Assembly: GCF_023006325.1 (NCBI RefSeq)
Contig: NZ_JAINDF010000004.1
Coordinates: 248,001-312,000, forward strand
From: Kordiimonas marina
Lineage (GTDB): Bacteria > Pseudomonadota > Alphaproteobacteria > Sphingomonadales > Kordiimonadaceae
Direction of reading: 5' to 3'
DNA length: 64,000 nucleotides
Made by a program: the position numbers and the translations under genes. This document shows positions 17,990 through 26,525 of this stretch, piece after piece (the first letter of the stretch is position 1; each line of letters opens with the position of its first letter). The notes beneath the pieces were generated by a model. That model had not been told where the DNA came from. It worked only from the letters and a program-made list of their open reading frames with translations, and made no database searches.

Positions 17990-18003
17990 TGATAATATTA
18001 TCA
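17990..18003. promoter_or_regulatory. Perfect palindrome TGATAATATTATCA between tetR and alkB
   Basis: A 14-bp exact palindrome sits 50 bp before alkB and 77 bp before the TetR start. Position and symmetry fit a TetR operator controlling both genes. Confidence 0.55.
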
Positions 18004-18053
18004 TTAAATGCTAGTTTGAAGATGGGAAGGACTGAAAACCTGGGAGGAATGTC

Positions 18054-19232
18054 ATGACCCACGCCGCTGCCCTGCACGGTTATCGTGATACCAAACGCTA
18101 TTTGTGGCCGCTTGCCACCGTCCTCGGCGGCTTGCCGCTTCTGGCCATGTGGCTTTATACGCGAACCGGTTATGAAAGCGTCCTGTGGCTTTCGCCGGTT
18201 TTCTTCTATGTCTTCATTCCGCTGATCGAGGGCCTTTGGGGCACGGACAGGTCGAACCCGCCGAAGGAGGCGATCCCGGCCCTCAGGGATGACCCCTATT
18301 ACCGCTGGGCCGCCTTCTCCGCCCTGCCGGTCTGCTATTTCATCTGGATCACCGGTGCCTGGTTTGTCGCCACCCAGCCGCTCAGCCTCAATGGCTATAT
18401 CGCCATTACCGTGGCGAACGGACTGATGGGCTCGGGCGCCCTCAACACCGCGCACGAAGTCGGCCACCGGCGCGACAAGACGGCGATCAACGTTGCCCGG
18501 TTCCTCCTGTGCCTGTGCGGCATGGGCCACTTCCGGGTCGAACACAACATGGGCCACCATGTTCAGGTCGCCACGCCTGAGGACAGCGCCACCGCCATGA
18601 TGGGCGAAAGCTTCTACGCCTTCGTGCTGCATGAGCTGCCGGGCGGCTTCAAACGCGCCTGGAATATCGAGAAGACGCGCCTTGCCCGCAAAGGCAAGTC
18701 GGCCTTCAGCCTCGGGAACGAGGTGCTGCTGAACTCGCTGATCACCATTACCTTCTATACGGCGCTGACCGTCACCTTCGGGCTCATTGTGCTGCCGTAC
18801 CTGATCATCGGCGCGCTCTTGTCGAACCTGATGCTGTCGTCCGCCAACTATATCGAGCATTATGGCCTGATGCGCCAGAAGCGCCCGGACGGGTCTTATG
18901 AGCGCGTGCAGCCGCACCACAGCTGGAACGCCAACCATGTTCTGTCGAACGTGCTGCTGTTCCACCTGCAGCGCCACAGCGACCACCATGCCCATGCCGA
19001 GCGGCCGTACCAGTGCCTCCGGCACTTCGACACCTCGCCGCAGCTTCCGGCTGGCTATTTCACCATGTTCGTCGCGGCCTGGAACCCGCCGATCTGGTTC
19101 AGGATCATGGACCCGCTGGTCGCCAGGCAGATGGGCGGCGATATGACCAAGGCCTATATCAAGCCCTCCAAGCGCGACAAGATCATGGCCAAATACCACC
19201 ACCCCGAAGCCACGCTTCAGGCGGCGGAATAA
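18054..19232 (+). CDS. alkB: Alkane 1-monooxygenase
   Basis: A 392-residue integral-membrane diiron hydroxylase that converts n-alkanes to 1-alkanols using rubredoxin-delivered electrons. About six membrane helices are seen. All histidine motifs are intact: HEVGH (134-138), HNMGHH (164-169), LQRHSDHH (H308, H311, H312), plus NYIEHYG. GGGAGGAA precedes ATG 18054. No rubredoxin or reductase gene is adjacent and no rubredoxin domain is fused, so the electron donors must be elsewhere. It ends in a strong terminator. Confidence 0.96.
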   Translation: MTHAAALHGYRDTKRYLWPLATVLGGLPLLAMWLYTRTGYESVLWLSPVFFYVFIPLIEGLWGTDRSNPPKEAIPALRDDPYYRWAAFSALPVCYFIWITGAWFVATQPLSLNGYIAITVANGLMGSGALNTAHEVGHRRDKTAINVARFLLCLCGMGHFRVEHNMGHHVQVATPEDSATAMMGESFYAFVLHELPGGFKRAWNIEKTRLARKGKSAFSLGNEVLLNSLITITFYTALTVTFGLIVLPYLIIGALLSNLMLSSANYIEHYGLMRQKRPDGSYERVQPHHSWNANHVLSNVLLFHLQRHSDHHAHAERPYQCLRHFDTSPQLPAGYFTMFVAAWNPPIWFRIMDPLVARQMGGDMTKAYIKPSKRDKIMAKYHHPEATLQAAE

Positions 19233-19250
19233 AGCCACCACAACCCATCA

Positions 19251-19289
19251 AAAAGGCCCCGGAAATTCCGGGGCCTTTTCTTTTTCTCG
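19251..19289 (+). terminator. Rho-independent terminator after alkB
   Basis: A long GC-rich stem (AAAAGGCCCCGGAA and TTCCGGGGCCTTTT) is followed by CTTTTTCTC. The A-run on the other side lets it act in both directions, also closing the convergent DUF3857 gene. Confidence 0.93.
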
Positions 19290-19299
19290 TGCCTGCGCC

Positions 19300-21393
19300 T
19301 CAGCGCCGCTCACGCGAGGTGATAACCAGCGTGAAGCCTGCGGCGATCGCGACAATCAGCCACGGAAGCCAGCTTCTGGGGCTCCCCAAGCTCCCGGTAT
19401 CGTCTTTGTTGCTCACAAGCTTGGTCGCGCCCGACACCGGTGTACTGAGGCTCACGCTCGCAGCATCCCACATTTTATCCAGGTCCTTGTGGCTTTTGGC
19501 GATATCCGAGACGGGGATGGACCCCTTGTCCCGGCGGAAGACATAGATCTGCTTGTAGATATTCTTCTGGAAGCTTTCCTTCTTACTGAAGCTGAAGGCC
19601 GTATCCTTGATATCGGTATTTTTGGGATGCATGTTCCACTTGCCACTAAGCTTGAACACCAGTTCGTGGCGGACGGCGTGGGGGTACCCGATCGCGCGGG
19701 GGCTTGTCCTGTTATTGCCCTTCACATCCGGCATGGCCGCCCGCACTTCCGTGGGCCAGGCCGTAAAGGACTTATTCTTTTTGGTGTCATCCAGGTCCCA
19801 ACCGTCCGGAATGCTATAGTGTTCCTCGACCGTTACGATCCCCTTTTCGACATCCTTCTTCACCGTCATCGGCGCCGCCACTTTGATGGACGAATGGTCC
19901 TTGGCGTAATAATTCATATAGCCCTTCTGGATTTCGGCGGCACCCTTGCGTTTGAGGCGGCTGAGGAAAGTATCCGCTGAATCCCCCCACATAACGGTCT
20001 TGACGCTGAGACCGACAGTTTTCGGGTCGCTCGCCAGATCAAAGGTTTCGGTCACATCTGAATTCAGCCTGCCGTCCGCCAGCTGCAGCGGGATGGTTTC
20101 CATGCGGCTGGCTTTGCCGTCGATTACCAGCCCGGCCTCGAACGGCGCCTGCTCCAGATTATCCAGGTTGCCGATCTGGTCATCCTTGGTGGCATCGAGC
20201 CAATAGACCTTGCCGCCCAGTTCCATGCGGGTGATCACATGATCGAACGCGTATGCCGACGGCAGCCTGTCCCGTACATGCTTGCGGATGCGTGAATCCA
20301 CCAAGGCCGGCAGGGCCTTGATGCCCAACCGCTCAAGGATGGTGACCAGAAGCATGGTCTTGTCCTTACAGTCGCCGAAGCGCTGGTCCAAAACCTGGGA
20401 CGGGTCCCGCGGGGCATAGGCGCCCTCGCCATTTTCCATGCCGAGATAGCGGATGGAGGCCTGCACGAATCTGAGCGCCGCCCGCGCCTGCCCCACCGGG
20501 GTTTTGTGGTCCGTCCTGATGCTGTCAATCACCTGCTGAAGCGCGGGGGAGATTTTCTCCGGCGCATGATAGTAGCGGGTATAATGGTCCCCAAGGGACG
20601 GCCAATCCCGGAAATCGCTGATTTCATAGCCAGCGTAGCTTTCATACCAGACGGGCTCATCGTCGTCGGCGCTGTGGGTCGGCACATCATGCAAATCCCA
20701 CGTCAGCACATGCTGCCCGCCTTCAACCGTCACTTTGGGCTCAGCCGCACCGGCATAGGCCCGCGTGCGAATGGGCCTGTCATTGGGCATCATAATCCGG
20801 ACATACCGGTGAGCGATCGGCACGCTGTAGCGCAGGCCGACATCGGTGCCGATATGACCGAAATAAACCGGGTTCTTGCCGTGGATGGTGTACGCGTAAT
20901 CGATGATATCGCCGGGGCGGATATCCTTGAGGATATAGGAGGCCGTCACCTCGCCATTATACATCAGGCGGTCGGCATCGGTTTCATTCTGCAGAACCTT
21001 CAGCCTGTCGGCCTTGTAGCGGTCCTGCACCTCATCGCCGCGACGGACCCGGATATAGTGGATCGCCAGCCATTGATAGGATGGGTCGAACGTCAGCGAA
21101 ATCTGGGAGGCGTCTTCAGCATCCGAAACATCGTCCACCCGCATGACACGGTGGCCATAATAGGCGCTATCCTTATCCTCAAGCCGCCGTTGGTTGCTGA
21201 GAAGCAGATACGCAGGCCCACCCGTGGGCTGCCCCTTCAGGTCATTCGGGTCATAAGACTGGACGACGACCCAGTCCGGCGTCGGCATCACCTTCACCTG
21301 TGGCGTGTCGGCCATCGCCGTGTGTGAAAACAAAAAGGTCAGAAGCAGAATAACGCCTCCGGCCATATGGCGCCCTAAGCTCCGTGCGCTCAT
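19300..21393 (-). CDS. DUF3857 and transglutaminase-like domain protein, exported
   Basis: A 697-residue exported protein with a signal peptide (cleavage near TAMADTP, about residue 29) and a C-terminal membrane helix (SWLPWLIVAIAAGFTLVI), so most of it should face the periplasm. A DUF3857 domain occupies about residues 60-230. A transglutaminase core follows, with the triad in FGDCKDKTMLL (Cys), AFDHVITRM (His) and YWLDATKDD (Asp). ATG 21393 is chosen because GGGGGGAAG precedes it. The biochemical activity is not known for this family; the intact triad suggests an active enzyme. Confidence 0.88.
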   Translation of the reverse strand: MSARSLGRHMAGGVILLLTFLFSHTAMADTPQVKVMPTPDWVVVQSYDPNDLKGQPTGGPAYLLLSNQRRLEDKDSAYYGHRVMRVDDVSDAEDASQISLTFDPSYQWLAIHYIRVRRGDEVQDRYKADRLKVLQNETDADRLMYNGEVTASYILKDIRPGDIIDYAYTIHGKNPVYFGHIGTDVGLRYSVPIAHRYVRIMMPNDRPIRTRAYAGAAEPKVTVEGGQHVLTWDLHDVPTHSADDDEPVWYESYAGYEISDFRDWPSLGDHYTRYYHAPEKISPALQQVIDSIRTDHKTPVGQARAALRFVQASIRYLGMENGEGAYAPRDPSQVLDQRFGDCKDKTMLLVTILERLGIKALPALVDSRIRKHVRDRLPSAYAFDHVITRMELGGKVYWLDATKDDQIGNLDNLEQAPFEAGLVIDGKASRMETIPLQLADGRLNSDVTETFDLASDPKTVGLSVKTVMWGDSADTFLSRLKRKGAAEIQKGYMNYYAKDHSSIKVAAPMTVKKDVEKGIVTVEEHYSIPDGWDLDDTKKNKSFTAWPTEVRAAMPDVKGNNRTSPRAIGYPHAVRHELVFKLSGKWNMHPKNTDIKDTAFSFSKKESFQKNIYKQIYVFRRDKGSIPVSDIAKSHKDLDKMWDAASVSLSTPVSGATKLVSNKDDTGSLGSPRSWLPWLIVAIAAGFTLVITSRERR

Positions 21394-21613
21394 CTTCCCC
21401 CCATGAAATTCTAATATAGTACGTCTAAAATACCCCCCCAACTATACACTCGGAAGGCGTTTTGGCTACAGCTTTAAGGGAGATTCTTAGTCTTATGCCG
21501 ATAAAGGTATGGTGGAAAAATCGGGCAGCCCATGTCGATTTATCATTGAGCGACAAATCCAATATGCCCATACCTACACAACCAGAAATATTGAAAAAGA
21601 AAGGGGAAATGCC

Positions 21614-22051
21614 ATGCGACTGACAGCAGGAGGCGTACTGACACTGAGCTTTGTAGTGGTGGCGTTCATTTTGGGCCTAATGTTCGGATTACCAGTCTAC
21701 AAGGTCTGGCAACAGGGTTTGACGGGCAAGGCCGAGCTGGCGCGCGCAGGCCAGAACCGGCAGATTCTGATCAATGAAGCCCAGGCGAAGGAAGAAGCCG
21801 CCAAATATCTGGCGCAGGCTGAAGTCGAACGCGCCAAGGGCGTCGCTGCCGCCAACAAGATCATCGCCGACGGTCTCGGTGGCCCTGAGGGCTACCTACG
21901 CTATCTCTATATCCAGGGCCTTCAGGAAGCGGAAGCCAAAGGTGCTCAGGTCATCTATGTGCCGACGGAGGCTGGCCTGCCCATTCTGGAAGCCGGTCGA
22001 CTGACGGCGCCGCACCCCATGCCCACACCAAAAAAGTCCTACGCGCACTAG
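21614..22051 (+). CDS. Small membrane protein resembling the tail of SPFH/stomatin-type proteins
   Basis: A 145-residue protein with one N-terminal membrane helix (residues 8-30) and an Ala/Glu-rich coiled-coil (residues 40-85) followed by KIIADGLGGPEGYLRYLYI. The coiled coil and the QAEVERAKGVAAANKI segment resemble the C-terminal part of stomatin/HflK-type SPFH proteins, but the SPFH domain itself is absent. AAGGGGAAA precedes ATG 21614. It is monocistronic and ends in a terminator. The function is unknown. Confidence 0.72.
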   Translation: MRLTAGGVLTLSFVVVAFILGLMFGLPVYKVWQQGLTGKAELARAGQNRQILINEAQAKEEAAKYLAQAEVERAKGVAAANKIIADGLGGPEGYLRYLYIQGLQEAEAKGAQVIYVPTEAGLPILEAGRLTAPHPMPTPKKSYAH

Positions 22052-22063
22052 GCGCAGGATATT

Positions 22064-22096
22064 CCTGAGCTGGCCACGCCCGGCTCAGGTTGTTTT
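22064..22096 (+). terminator. Terminator between the SPFH-tail-like gene and mnmA
   Basis: Arms CCTGAGC and GCTCAGG around a GC-rich loop are followed by TTGTTTT. The two flanking genes are convergent. Confidence 0.7.
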
Positions 22097-22120
22097 CCCA
22101 AAAATTGTTAACGAAACAGC

Positions 22121-23263
22121 TCAGGCCGCGAGGCGCGGGTCGGCGCTGACGGCGCGGTCGATCCAGCCGCCGCCGAGGACACGGTCACCGTTATAAAAAA
22201 CAGCGGCCTGCCCGGGCGAAACACCGGCTTCGGCATCCTGAAGCACAAGGCGCGCACGGCCGTCTTCCAGATAAAGCCGCGCGGGCACACCGGGGCGGGT
22301 GGAGCGGATTTTCACCGTCACATCCAGGCCGTCCGCAGGCACGTCGCCCGCCACCCAGTTCACGTCCTTCACGCCGATCTCGCTGGTCGTCAGGGCTTCT
22401 TTAGGCCCAACGATCACCTGCTTTTTGGCCGGGTCGAGCTTGACGACGTAAAGGGGCTCCTCCGTGCCGCCGACACCGAGGCCGCGGCGCTGGCCGACCG
22501 TATATTTGATGATGCCTTCGTGCATGCCGAGAACATTGCCGTCGATATCGACGATCTCACCCGGCTCCAATGCGCCGGGGCGCAGGCGCTCGATCACGTC
22601 GACATAGCGGCCTTCGGGCACGAAACAGATATCCTGGCTGTCCGGCTTGTCAGCGACGGAAAGGCCGAAGCGCTCCGCGTGCTTCCGCGTGGTGTCCTTG
22701 TCCATATGGCCGAGGGGGAAGCGCAGGAAGTCGATCTGCTCGCGCGTGGTGGCGAACAGGAAATAGCTTTGGTCCTTGCCCATATCGAGCCCGCGTGACA
22801 GGTAAGCCTGCCCGTCGTCCGCGACTACCCGCTGGACATAATGGCCGGTCGCCATGCAGTCGGCGCCCAGGTCGCGCGCGGTCGACAGCAAATCCTTGAA
22901 CTTGACGGTCTGGTTGCAGCGCACGCACGGGATCGGGGTTTCGCCCTTGATATAGCTGTCGGCGAACTCTTCCATCACCTGCTCTTTGAAGCGGCTTTCA
23001 TAGTCGAGCACATAATGCGGGATGCCGAGCGCTTCGGCGACACGGCGGGCATCATGGATGTCCTGGCCCGCGCAGCAGCTGCCCTTCTTCTGGACCGCGA
23101 CGCCGTGGTCATAAAGCTGGAGCGTGATGCCGACGACGTCATAGCCCTCTTCCTTCAGGAGCGCCGCCGTCACCGAACTGTCAACGCCGCCGGACATGGC
23201 GACGACCACCCGCGTTTCGGCGGGCGGGCGGTTAAATCCGAGGCTGTTAAGGCTATCCGTCAT
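22121..23263 (-). CDS. mnmA: tRNA-specific 2-thiouridylase
   Basis: A 380-residue PP-loop ATPase that thiolates U34 of tRNAs for Lys, Glu and Gln. The ATP motif SGGVDSS is at residues 25-31. The two catalytic cysteines are seen in IPCVRCNQ and [11 protein letters not shown]; further MnmA landmarks are ATGHY and VGQRRGLG. Length is normal. The ATG at 23263 is supported by the family N-terminus. It is divergent from the fliK operon. Confidence 0.96.
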   Translation of the reverse strand: MTDSLNSLGFNRPPAETRVVVAMSGGVDSSVTAALLKEEGYDVVGITLQLYDHGVAVQKKGSCCAGQDIHDARRVAEALGIPHYVLDYESRFKEQVMEEFADSYIKGETPIPCVRCNQTVKFKDLLSTARDLGADCMATGHYVQRVVADDGQAYLSRGLDMGKDQSYFLFATTREQIDFLRFPLGHMDKDTTRKHAERFGLSVADKPDSQDICFVPEGRYVDVIERLRPGALEPGEIVDIDGNVLGMHEGIIKYTVGQRRGLGVGGTEEPLYVVKLDPAKKQVIVGPKEALTTSEIGVKDVNWVAGDVPADGLDVTVKIRSTRPGVPARLYLEDGRARLVLQDAEAGVSPGQAAVFYNGDRVLGGGWIDRAVSADPRLAA

Positions 23264-23606
23264 TTCATACTGCTTTCGTCAGCTTTAGGCATCTCTCGCC
23301 GCCGATATAAGCATTCGGGGCCGCGCGCGCAAGCGTTTCCGGGCCATTTTTCCGGCTCAGACCCCGGCGCATACCCGGGGGTTTTACGCCCCCTCGGCCC
23401 ATTTTGCCACACCGGGTTTATTTTTACCCGGCAAGAATCGTCAAAGGACGGTTCACGCCCCCCTGCGCCTTCGCTGTGACTCATCGGGCAGGCCATGGAG
23501 GATTCAGGACTTTTTCAAAAAATCCAAAAACTGGCCCGCCCCTTGCTTCTATGGGTTCGAGTGAAAAACCTGCCCGTGGACCGGGCGCAAAACTTTGGTA
23601 GGGAAC
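23264..23606. other. 343-bp spacer between mnmA and fliK
   Basis: No gene is seen in this stretch. It holds the sigma-54 promoter described separately at 23532-23547 and a GC-rich segment with no other clear signal. Confidence 0.6.
23532..23547 (+). promoter_or_regulatory. Sigma-54 promoter of fliK-flgD-flgE
   Basis: TGGCCCGCCCCTTGCT matches the sigma-54 -24/-12 consensus TGGCACR-N4-TTGCW, with the required GG-N10-GC spacing. It lies 60 bp before the fliK ATG. The likely activator is FlbD, encoded 9.7 kb downstream. Confidence 0.82.
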
Positions 23607-25709
23607 ATGAACCCCATCGATTATAAGACACACACTGATATCTCAGGCCCAGCGCAGGGTTTGGCCGGCCTCGCCGGTCCCGCATCTGCTCCTGATCGCC
23701 GGGATGACTCTCGTGTGGATGGGAAAGATCGGTCGGGCAGTTTTGCCGATGCGGTAAATGATGCCGCCGTCGCCAAGCGTGCCCAAAAGGCCGAAGACGC
23801 CCGCCGCGCAGACGCCCGCAGGGCCGACGATGCTGCCGCCACCAAAGAAGCACAGGTTAAGGACAAGAAAGACGCCGACGCGGAGGATGAGAAGAAGGCC
23901 GCTGAAAAGGCCACTGATAAAGCGGACCGCAAAGCCGCCGATCAATCAGGCACCGCAGCCACCGCTTCGGAAGGCACCACTTCTCAGGATTATGTCGACG
24001 CCTACGGCGCGCTGGTTCCCGCGGACAGCGCCAAGCAATCGAAAAATGCTGATGCGCTGAGCGCAAGCGCCGACGTCAAGCCCGAGCATGAAGTCTCCGA
24101 GACCCTGACGAAAGATGGCGCGAACCTGTCCGCAGCCGCAATTACCGTTCAGTTGGGTCAAAGCGACGTCACGTTCGACAAGAAGACGACCGCGGCATCA
24201 GATGGTACGGTCATCGCGACAGCACCGGCCAAACCTGGCAAGGGACACCTGCTGCCCATCGACGAATTGAAAGCGCTGATCGACGGCAAAACGCCGGCGC
24301 AACAGACCACGGACACAACTGTTGCCGATGCAACAGTTGCCGGGGCCGACGGCAAAGCCGTGAAAGAAGCCGCACAGGCGCTCGCCGACGCGCAGAAACA
24401 AGCGGGCCAGGCCACCGCCGATGCCGCCAAAACCGCCGCCGCCCAACATACGGATAAAGCCGACAAGACCGACGCGAAAACCGCGGCGGCCGATACGGCG
24501 GCCACCGTTCAGGCTGGCGCTCAGGCTGGCGCTCAGGACGCCGAGACTGAGGCCACCGACATTCTGACCGCCGCCACGGAAGGCGCAACCGCCGGTCAGG
24601 CCGATGGCGCCACCGGTGACGCGGCCAGCGCGGACACTGCTACGGCAGCGACCGCCGCCGCAACCGACGGTGCCAAGCTTGCCAAAACTGACGAAACCGA
24701 CGCGCTGACAACCAAACAGCCGCTCGCCCTTGCCGACGACAAGGCGCTGAGTGCTGAAGCCAAGGCGCAGGCCGCAGCGGCCCATGCCGCCCAGCAGGCC
24801 GCCAGCCAACATGTTTCCCACGCCGCTGTCGCCCACGCCGCCAAGCAGGCCACGGAAGGCCATACGGCCGCGACCACGGCTGCCCAACAGCAACCGGCCG
24901 CCCAGGCTGTCGCCCAAGCCGCCACGAAAGCCGTTGGCGCCGACGCCACCGACGGCAAGCAGGCCGATGCAGCCGACTTCAAGGCGCTTCTGCAACCCGC
25001 GAACACCCAGGCCGTCGGCCAGCAATTTACCGCCCGCGCCATTGACCCGACCGCAGGCCTCGGCCAGCAAATGGCGGGGAGTGCGGGGCGTGACCCGTCC
25101 CTTGCGCTGACCCCGGAACAATTGGTCGGACAATCCGCGGGCAGTAGCCACGATGCCGTGGCCGCCGGGCTCAATAACCTGCGCGGTCAGTCCAGCTTCC
25201 TCGACAGCATGGGCCTGATGGGCGGTCGCCCGTCGGCAACGCTGTCCGCCAATGTCGCCCAGCAGTTCAACCTGCAGGTCAGCAAGGCGGTCCTGAAGGG
25301 CGAACAGCAATTCACCATGCGGCTTGACCCCGCCGAGCTTGGCCGGGTCGAAGTGAAACTGCATTTCACCAAAGACGGCGAAATCCGCGCCAAAGTGGCA
25401 GCGGAACGGCCGGAGACCCTGCACCTGCTGCAGCGCGACGCCAAGGGCCTTGAAAAAGCCCTGACCTCCCACGGCCAGCGCGTCGAACAGGGCGGCATCA
25501 GCTTCAGCCTGGACAATGGCGGCGAACAAAGCGCCGGCCGGGCCTTCGCCGAAGCCGTTCAACAGGAAAAAATGCGCGCCGACCTGGCTGCCCGCTCGGC
25601 AGCCCCCATCGGCGCAGACTTTACGACGGACACCGCAGAACAGCAGGTCCCGCTTGAGAATATCCTGCCGCACGTAAGTGCAGAAACCGGCGTAGACATC
25701 AGCGTCTGA
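23607..25709 (+). CDS. fliK: Flagellar hook-length control protein
   Basis: A 700-residue protein that measures hook length during export and switches the export gate to filament substrates. The N-terminal 480 residues are low-complexity Ala/Asp/Lys/Gln-rich, as expected for an extended ruler, and include a 12-bp tandem repeat near 24510. The C-terminal Flg_hook domain (about residues 560-660) contains MRLDPAELGRVEVKL and HLLQRDAKGLEKAL. ATG 23607 follows TAGGGAAC. It is first in a unit with flgD and flgE. Confidence 0.93.
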   Translation: MNPIDYKTHTDISGPAQGLAGLAGPASAPDRRDDSRVDGKDRSGSFADAVNDAAVAKRAQKAEDARRADARRADDAAATKEAQVKDKKDADAEDEKKAAEKATDKADRKAADQSGTAATASEGTTSQDYVDAYGALVPADSAKQSKNADALSASADVKPEHEVSETLTKDGANLSAAAITVQLGQSDVTFDKKTTAASDGTVIATAPAKPGKGHLLPIDELKALIDGKTPAQQTTDTTVADATVAGADGKAVKEAAQALADAQKQAGQATADAAKTAAAQHTDKADKTDAKTAAADTAATVQAGAQAGAQDAETEATDILTAATEGATAGQADGATGDAASADTATAATAAATDGAKLAKTDETDALTTKQPLALADDKALSAEAKAQAAAAHAAQQAASQHVSHAAVAHAAKQATEGHTAATTAAQQQPAAQAVAQAATKAVGADATDGKQADAADFKALLQPANTQAVGQQFTARAIDPTAGLGQQMAGSAGRDPSLALTPEQLVGQSAGSSHDAVAAGLNNLRGQSSFLDSMGLMGGRPSATLSANVAQQFNLQVSKAVLKGEQQFTMRLDPAELGRVEVKLHFTKDGEIRAKVAAERPETLHLLQRDAKGLEKALTSHGQRVEQGGISFSLDNGGEQSAGRAFAEAVQQEKMRADLAARSAAPIGADFTTDTAEQQVPLENILPHVSAETGVDISV

Positions 25710-25744
25710 TGGCAGTGTGAGAAGGACCTAGGAAAGACAGGATC

Positions 25745-26419
25745 ATGGTAGATATTACAGGCGTATCCTCATCGGCAACTACGGCAACTGGCTCGGCCAG
25801 CAAGTCCGGCGCGACGCTTGCCAACAATTTCAGCGACTTCCTGACGCTCCTGACCACGCAGTTGCAGCACCAGGATCCGACGTCGCCGATGGATAGCAAC
25901 CAGTTTACCCAACAGCTTGTGTCCTTCGCGGGTGTTGAACAGCAGATCAACTCCAACAAGAACCTCGAGAAATTGAACTCGCTGATGCAGGTCAACAACG
26001 TCGCCAATTCGTCCAACTATCTTGGCAACCAGGCGCTGATCAACGGCAACAAGGGCGATACGGACGGCACCGGCGGTATCAAGTGGAAGTACCAGAACAC
26101 CGCAGCCGCCGCCGACCTGACGCTCGAAGTCCGGGATGCCAGCGGCAACCTCGTCTATTCAGAAGCCGGTAAGACCGGCGTCGGCCTCCATGACTTCAAC
26201 TGGAGCGGCCTCGAGAACGACGGCACCATGGCGCCGGCGGGCAATTACACCCTGGACATCAAGGCCAAGGACAGTAACGACACCGCCCTGAGCCCGGCCA
26301 TCGCCGTTCAGGATACCATCAAAGCGGTCGATATGACGGACCAATCAAAGCCGGTCTTCACCGTCGGCCCGAATGACGTTACCCAGGATAAGATCTTCCA
26401 GCTTATCTACGGACAGTAA
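25745..26419 (+). CDS. flgD: Flagellar hook assembly (capping) protein
   Basis: A 224-residue scaffold protein that caps the growing hook and guides FlgE polymerisation. The N-terminal FlgD domain shows FLTLLTTQLQHQDPTSPMD and FTQQLVSFAGVEQQ (residues about 33-66). A FLG-type Ig/Tudor-like region with FNWSGLENDGTMAPAG follows. Length is normal for alphaproteobacteria. It lies between fliK and flgE in the sigma-54 unit. Confidence 0.96.
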   Translation: MVDITGVSSSATTATGSASKSGATLANNFSDFLTLLTTQLQHQDPTSPMDSNQFTQQLVSFAGVEQQINSNKNLEKLNSLMQVNNVANSSNYLGNQALINGNKGDTDGTGGIKWKYQNTAAAADLTLEVRDASGNLVYSEAGKTGVGLHDFNWSGLENDGTMAPAGNYTLDIKAKDSNDTALSPAIAVQDTIKAVDMTDQSKPVFTVGPNDVTQDKIFQLIYGQ

Positions 26420-26430
26420 AGACAGAGTAA

Positions 26431-26472
26431 GGCGGAACTGAAGTGTTCCGCCGGTCCGGCGACTGCCGGGCC
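26431..26472 (+). other. Two tandem GC hairpins between flgD and flgE
   Basis: GGCGGAAC-TGAAGT-GTTCCGCC forms a perfect 8-bp hairpin (26431-26452), followed at once by GGTCCGGC-GACT-GCCGGGCC (26453-26472, one G-T pair). There is no T-run. They may stabilise or process the mRNA so that flgE is made in larger amounts. Confidence 0.55.
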
Positions 26473-26525
26473 AGTGCAGAAAGCCCAAAGTACGTGAAAA
26501 GGCAAAAGAGTGTAGGAGATTTAAA

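Noticed and set aside
24198-25673. A 491-codon open frame on the minus strand opposite fliK
   Set aside because: It lies fully within fliK and has a Gly/Arg-rich translation with no motif, as expected for an antisense shadow of GC-rich coding DNA.
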